Shown piece by piece: positions 6,225-9,620 of a stretch of 9,620 nucleotides of DNA. Below the pieces are notes generated by a model, which worked only from the letters and a program-made list of their open reading frames with translations, was not told the DNA's origin and made no database searches. The first letter of the stretch is position 1. Every line of letters starts with the position of its first letter. Position numbers and translations under genes: made by a program. Source of the DNA: a bacterium (GTDB lineage: Bacteria > Vulcanimicrobiota > Xenobia > Xenobiales > Xenobiaceae); assembly GCA_017444045.1 (NCBI GenBank), contig JAFSXO010000071.1, positions 1-9,620 of the forward strand, in the 5' to 3' direction.

Positions 6225-7925
6225 TCAACAATCCCCTTTATTGGTAAAGGCTGCGCGCTGGTCGTCGGCCCTCTTGAGCAGATCGCAGGCATGGCGCCGC
6301 GAGGAATCTGTGCACTCTCCCGAGAGCATCCTGGCCAGCTCGTCCACTCGCTCCCCGCCCTCCAGGCATTGGCCCACTGTAGAAGTGCGCCCGTCCTGCA
6401 CGCGCTTATGCAAATGGTACTGCCGCTCGCCCGCGGCAGCCAGCACAGCTAAGTGCGTAACGCAGATCACCTGCGCCCGGCTGGCCAGCTCCATGAGGCT
6501 GCGGGCAACATCCTGTCCGGCCAAGCCACCCAAGCCGGCATCGATCTCGTCGTAGACCACGGTGCGCACCTTGTTAAAACGGGAAAAAATCACAGTTAAA
6601 GCCAGCATCACCCGCGACATCTCTCCCCCTGAGGCCACCTTGGCCAGGGGCTTAAATGCCTCTCCCGGGTTGGCGGCGAACAGAAACTCCACCTTGTCTT
6701 CCCCATCGCTGGCCGGCTCCACCAGCTGTTGGCAATCAACCTTAAACCGGCTGTTGCCCAAACCTACAGCCGCCAGCTCGTTTTCCACCAGTGCCGACAT
6801 TTTTAGCGCGGTAACCCGACGCTGATCGCTGATGGCCAGAGCCAGCTCATGCATTTCCTCGATCAGCTGGCGCTCCTCGCGCTCCAGCGCTTCTCCCTGC
6901 TCGGCGCAGTTTTGCAGGGCTTCCACCTTTGACTGCGTCTCCGCGCGATAGCGCAGCACATCCTCCAGCGTGGGGCCATATTTGCGCTGCAATTTGCGCA
7001 GTGCTTCATGGCGCTCCTGCAAGGCATCCAATTCTGCTGGGTCGCCGGCGATACCCTCACCGTACGCCTGCAGCTCGCGGGCGCTTTCTCGCACAGTTAT
7101 TTCAGCCTCGCGCAGCTGATCCAGCAGGCCAGCCAAACGCTTGTCTTTAGCGGCCAAATTCTCCAAGACGCCAAGCGCTTCTCCCAGAAGATCAGACGCG
7201 CCGCGCTCGGCATACAGGCAGTCCAGAGCCCTGGCGCAGCCCTGCGCCAGTTCCTCGGCAGCGGCCAGCACCTTGATACGCTCGGACAGCTCTTCATCTT
7301 CGCCGATCTTGGGCGCTGTACCATCGATCTCCTCAATCTCGTGAAGCGCCCAGTCGATTTCGCGCAGGCGCAGGCGCTCGCCGTTATTGATATCGGCCAG
7401 CTCGCGCACCACCTGGCTGTGGCGGCGATAGAGCACGCCATAGCGCTCCACGCGCGCTTCATGCTCCGAACCTGCCAAATGATCTACCATGCCCAAATGC
7501 ACGGCGGGGCGCATTAAAGCGTACTGCTGATGCTGCCCGTGAAAATCGACCAGCAGCATGCCCAGCTCGCGCAGATTGCTAAGAGCTACCAAACGCCCGT
7601 TTAGGCGGCTGACCGTACGGCCAGAGCTGCGAATTTCCCGCGTAAGCACCAAATCGCCGTCGGCTATATCGGAAAAGCCCCAGTCCGACAGCAGCTTATA
7701 GACATTGGCGCCAACATCGACAAAACGGGCGCTGACCACTCCGGCATCGGCCCCAGTGCGCAGAGGCTTGTCGCGCAGATTTCCGCCCAGCAGGTAATTG
7801 AGGGCTTCCACTACCAAGGATTTTCCCGCGCCCGTCTCGCCCGTAAGCACATTCAGACCGTCAATAAAGCTAAACGAGGCCTCGGCGACGATGGCAAAAT
7901 TTGATATTTCCAGTTCTGCTAGCAT
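6225..7925 (-). CDS. recN: DNA repair protein RecN (SMC-like ATPase)
   Basis: Cytoplasmic SMC-family ATPase that acts early in RecA-dependent repair of double-strand breaks, gathering broken ends. Counted from ATG 7925 (566 residues): the conserved start MLAELEISNFAIV, Walker A GETGAGKS at 29-36, DFHGQHQQY at 137-145, a long charged coiled-coil arm (about 160-385) interrupted near the middle, the ABC signature ASGGEMSR at 431-438, Walker B VVYDEIDAGLGG at 456-467, and the switch region CVTHLAVLAA at 488-497. ATG 7925 is chosen because RecN proteins begin with this block; an in-frame GTG at 7955 would add ten residues and neither start has a strong ribosome site. The gene is divergent from topB and heads the minus-strand run. 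No LexA-type GAAC..GTTC box was seen upstream, so SOS control is not shown. Confidence 0.96.
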   Translation of the reverse strand: MLAELEISNFAIVAEASFSFIDGLNVLTGETGAGKSLVVEALNYLLGGNLRDKPLRTGADAGVVSARFVDVGANVYKLLSDWGFSDIADGDLVLTREIRSSGRTVSRLNGRLVALSNLRELGMLLVDFHGQHQQYALMRPAVHLGMVDHLAGSEHEARVERYGVLYRRHSQVVRELADINNGERLRLREIDWALHEIEEIDGTAPKIGEDEELSERIKVLAAAEELAQGCARALDCLYAERGASDLLGEALGVLENLAAKDKRLAGLLDQLREAEITVRESARELQAYGEGIAGDPAELDALQERHEALRKLQRKYGPTLEDVLRYRAETQSKVEALQNCAEQGEALEREERQLIEEMHELALAISDQRRVTALKMSALVENELAAVGLGNSRFKVDCQQLVEPASDGEDKVEFLFAANPGEAFKPLAKVASGGEMSRVMLALTVIFSRFNKVRTVVYDEIDAGLGGLAGQDVARSLMELASRAQVICVTHLAVLAAAGERQYHLHKRVQDGRTSTVGQCLEGGERVDELARMLSGECTDSSRRHACDLLKRADDQRAAFTNKGDC

Positions 7926-7995
7926 GGGAAAAGCATTTTCGCACCCGTCCTTCACGTCCTGCCCATAAATGCTTAAGGTGCATCAGCAAGAATGT

Positions 7996-8110
7996 GGGCA
8001 TCTGCTGACAGCTTCAAGCGCGTAACCAGTTCTGCGCAAGCCGCAACTGAGAGCAGAGAAGCAATGTCAGCGCAGAAGCTGGTGTAGCGCAAATACGACA
8101 GCAGATACCC
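7996..8110. repeat. Structured dispersed repeat, copy B
   Basis: Second copy of the repeat at the left edge of the window, in the recN-topB divergent gap. The inner stem pairs ACCAG (8025-8029) and TTCTGCGC (8030-8037) with GCGCAGAA (8070-8077) and CTGGT (8079-8083), leaving G8078 bulged exactly as G70 is in copy A. An outer arm pairs 7996-8007 with 8099-8110 at 11 of 12 positions. Against copy A, the C24-G66 pair becomes T8033-A8074 and the G19-T72 wobble becomes A8028-T8080, so pairing is kept while bases change. The inner part of the long stem of copy A is not retained. The element ends 20 bp before the topB -35 box and starts 70 bp upstream of ATG 7925. Confidence 0.75.
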
Positions 8111-8130
8111 AAATCAATAACACTGACCTC

Positions 8131-8158
8131 TTGACGATATTAGCTTAAGAAGTAAAAT
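8131..8158 (+). promoter_or_regulatory. Sigma70-like promoter for topB
   Basis: TTGACG (8131-8136) and TAAAAT (8153-8158) are separated by 16 bp in an AT-rich stretch, about 54 bp before the topB GTG. Each box is one base off consensus. No competing promoter on the plus strand in this gap is as good. Confidence 0.6.
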
Positions 8159-8180
8159 CTTTAGCGATATAAACTTAATA
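8135..8180. repeat. Direct repeat overlapping the topB promoter
   Basis: Two 16-bp units, 8135-8150 and 8165-8180, agree at 13 positions (shared CGATAT and CTTAA blocks). They begin 30 bp apart, close to three helical turns. The first overlaps the end of the -35 box and the spacer, the second covers the likely transcription start. This is the geometry of a possible operator for one regulator, but chance in AT-rich DNA cannot be excluded. Confidence 0.4.
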
Positions 8181-8197
8181 ATTCATCATTCTCACTC

Positions 8198-8202
8198 GGA
8201 GG
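8198..8202 (+). promoter_or_regulatory. Ribosome binding site for topB
   Basis: GGAGG lies 9 nt before the GTG at 8212. It supports this non-ATG start, which also gives the conserved family N-terminus. Confidence 0.75.
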
Positions 8203-8211
8203 CACCACAAC

Positions 8212-9620
8212 GTGGCCAAGTCCCTAATAATTGCAGAGAAACCCAGCGTTGCCAAAGATATTGCCAAGGTCCTGGGCAGCTTTACCGATCATAGTGACTA
8301 TATGGAAAGCGACAGATATGTAATATCCTGGGCATTAGGACACCTGGTCGAATTTGTAGCCCCTGAAGAAATCGATGCCAAATATAAAGCCTGGAAATTA
8401 GAGGATCTGCCCATCCTGCCCAAGATATTCCAGTTCCGGGCCAAGGACAAATGCAAATCGCGCATCAGCGTAATCAGCAAGCTGCTCAAGCGCAAGGATG
8501 TAGAATTCATTATAAACGCCTGCGATGCCGGGCGCGAAGGAGAGCTGATTTTCCGCGAGCTGCTGGATTTCTGCAAATGCCGCAAGCCCACGCAGCGCCT
8601 GTGGCTGCAGTCGATGACCCCCGACGCCATCAGAGAAGCCTTTACCGCTCTGCGCCCCGGAGAAGACTATAACAACCTCGGCGACGCCGCCAAATGCCGC
8701 TCTGAAGCGGACTGGCTAATCGGCATTAACGCCACCAGAGCGCTTACCAAGCGCCTGCGAACCCGCAGCGAAAAGGTATCTTGGTCTGCCGGGCGCGTGC
8801 AGACGCCTACGCTGGCCATGCTTGCCGAGCGCGAGCTGGCTATCCTATCATTCCGGCCCACCCCGTTTTGGAGACTTAAGGCCACCTTCAAAGCCCCATA
8901 CGGCTCTGCCCAGGCCCACGAATACGAAGGCACCTGGTACGATCCGAGCTTTAAGGAGAGCGAGGACAGCCCGCGCAAAAAGGACTGGATTGTCACCGAA
9001 GAGCATCTCCAGGCCATTATGAACGCTGTGCGCGGCCAAATCGGCCATGCCAGCGAAACGCGCAAGAACCGCCAGGAATCGGCGCCGGCGCTGTTCGATC
9101 TTACCACTCTTCAGCGCGAAGCCAACAAGCGCTTCGGCATGTCAGCCCAGTCAACGCTAGCTGTCGCTCAGCGTCTGTACGAGAGCCACAAGCTGATTAC
9201 TTATCCGCGCACGGCCTCCAAGTGTCTGCCCTCGGATTACCGCACCCCTGTAAACGAGGTTCTTAGTATTATTTCAGGATACGCCGGGCTGGAAGCCAAC
9301 GGACGCCTTGACTATCCCGCCTATGCCGAGTGCTCCAGGTATCTTCTAAAGAATGGTCTGAAAAACGCCTCCCGCATATTTGACGATTCCAAAATAACCG
9401 ACCACTTCGCCATTATTCCCACCAAAACCAAGGCTACCGGCAAGCTCAGAGAAGACGAGGCCAAAATTTACGATTTAATCGTGCGCCGTTTCCTGGCGGC
9501 CTTCTATCCGCCCGCCAAATGGATCGACATCGAGCGCGACACCGTAGTAAACGGACATCATTTCCGCTCCGCGGGCAAAGCTCTGTCGGTGCCAGGCTGG
9601 CGCGCAGTGTACGGACGCAG
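8212..9620 (+). CDS. topB: DNA topoisomerase III (type IA), 3' end outside the window
   Basis: Open from GTG 8212 to the window end (469 codons seen, no stop). Type IA topoisomerases cut one DNA strand, pass another through, and reseal; TopB mainly resolves intertwined or recombination intermediates. The toprim domain begins AKSLIIAEKPSVAKDIAKVLG, with the key acid Glu9, and its second acidic motif is DAGREGE at 105-111, the form usual in Firmicutes TopB. QTPTLAMLAEREL (around 200) and the active-site LITYPRTAS follow, with catalytic Tyr331. HFAIIPT (about 400) is also conserved. The rest of the core domain and any C-terminal zinc-finger region lie beyond 9620. The GTG start is supported by GGAGG 9 nt upstream. 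Divergent from recN, with its own likely promoter at 8131-8158. Confidence 0.95.
   Translation, partial: MAKSLIIAEKPSVAKDIAKVLGSFTDHSDYMESDRYVISWALGHLVEFVAPEEIDAKYKAWKLEDLPILPKIFQFRAKDKCKSRISVISKLLKRKDVEFIINACDAGREGELIFRELLDFCKCRKPTQRLWLQSMTPDAIREAFTALRPGEDYNNLGDAAKCRSEADWLIGINATRALTKRLRTRSEKVSWSAGRVQTPTLAMLAERELAILSFRPTPFWRLKATFKAPYGSAQAHEYEGTWYDPSFKESEDSPRKKDWIVTEEHLQAIMNAVRGQIGHASETRKNRQESAPALFDLTTLQREANKRFGMSAQSTLAVAQRLYESHKLITYPRTASKCLPSDYRTPVNEVLSIISGYAGLEANGRLDYPAYAECSRYLLKNGLKNASRIFDDSKITDHFAIIPTKTKATGKLREDEAKIYDLIVRRFLAAFYPPAKWIDIERDTVVNGHHFRSAGKALSVPGWRAVYGR

Noticed and set aside
7926..8211. LexA/SOS box upstream of recN
   Set aside because: No GAAC-N4-GTTC-like site was found on either strand in the gap.
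8298..9107. Minus-strand open frames opposite topB (8298-8630 and 8667-9107)
   Set aside because: They lie wholly inside a frame with intact topoisomerase motifs, and nothing recognisable is encoded.
1..9620. CRISPR array, tRNA, rRNA, toxin-antitoxin or defence island
   Set aside because: No regularly spaced repeats, RNA-gene hallmarks or matching protein families were seen; the genes are housekeeping plus one respiratory cytochrome.

Overview
The window looks like chromosomal DNA of a moderately GC-rich Firmicutes-type (Bacillota) anaerobe or facultative respirer. The evidence is a DapG-type aspartokinase, the Bacillus-like grouping of an M16 processing peptidase with asd and the aspartokinase, a RecN starting with the conserved MLAEL..NFAIV block, and a Firmicutes-style topoisomerase III with a DAGREGE toprim motif. 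A membrane-anchored tetraheme cytochrome c points to a respiring lineage that makes c-type cytochromes. The species cannot be named from the sequence.

Layout. Positions 1-157 hold a strongly folded imperfect palindrome (repeat copy A) and the leader of a small MazG-like NTP pyrophosphohydrolase gene (158-493, +). From 537 to 7925 six genes lie on the minus strand. In transcription order these are recN (DNA repair), an M16 zinc protease, dapB, asd, dapG (three enzymes of the aspartate/lysine/diaminopimelate pathway) and a NapC/NrfH-family tetraheme cytochrome c. The first gene on the right, topB (8212 to beyond the window end, +), diverges from recN across about 290 bp that carries repeat copy B, a sigma70-like promoter for topB and a pair of AT-rich direct repeats.

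How the genes relate. dapG, asd and dapB encode aspartate phosphorylation, aspartyl-phosphate reduction and dihydrodipicolinate reduction. dapA, the step between Asd and DapB, is not in the window. recN and topB are genome-maintenance genes read outward from a shared intergenic region. The cytochrome gene follows dapG by 30 bp and may be co-transcribed with it, but no terminal reductase gene lies beside it.

Non-coding signals. Two stand out. (1) A two-copy structured repeat (4-97 and 7996-8110) has a long stem with a conserved bulged G and a compensatory base-pair change between copies. (2) A 230-bp MITE-like element (3742-3971) with roughly 20-bp terminal inverted repeats and TA at both edges sits exactly between the dapB stop codon and the asd leader, and carries a chain of internal hairpins including a REP-like C-rich/G-rich pair. 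No CRISPR array, tRNA, rRNA, transposase or new defence-type system was seen.
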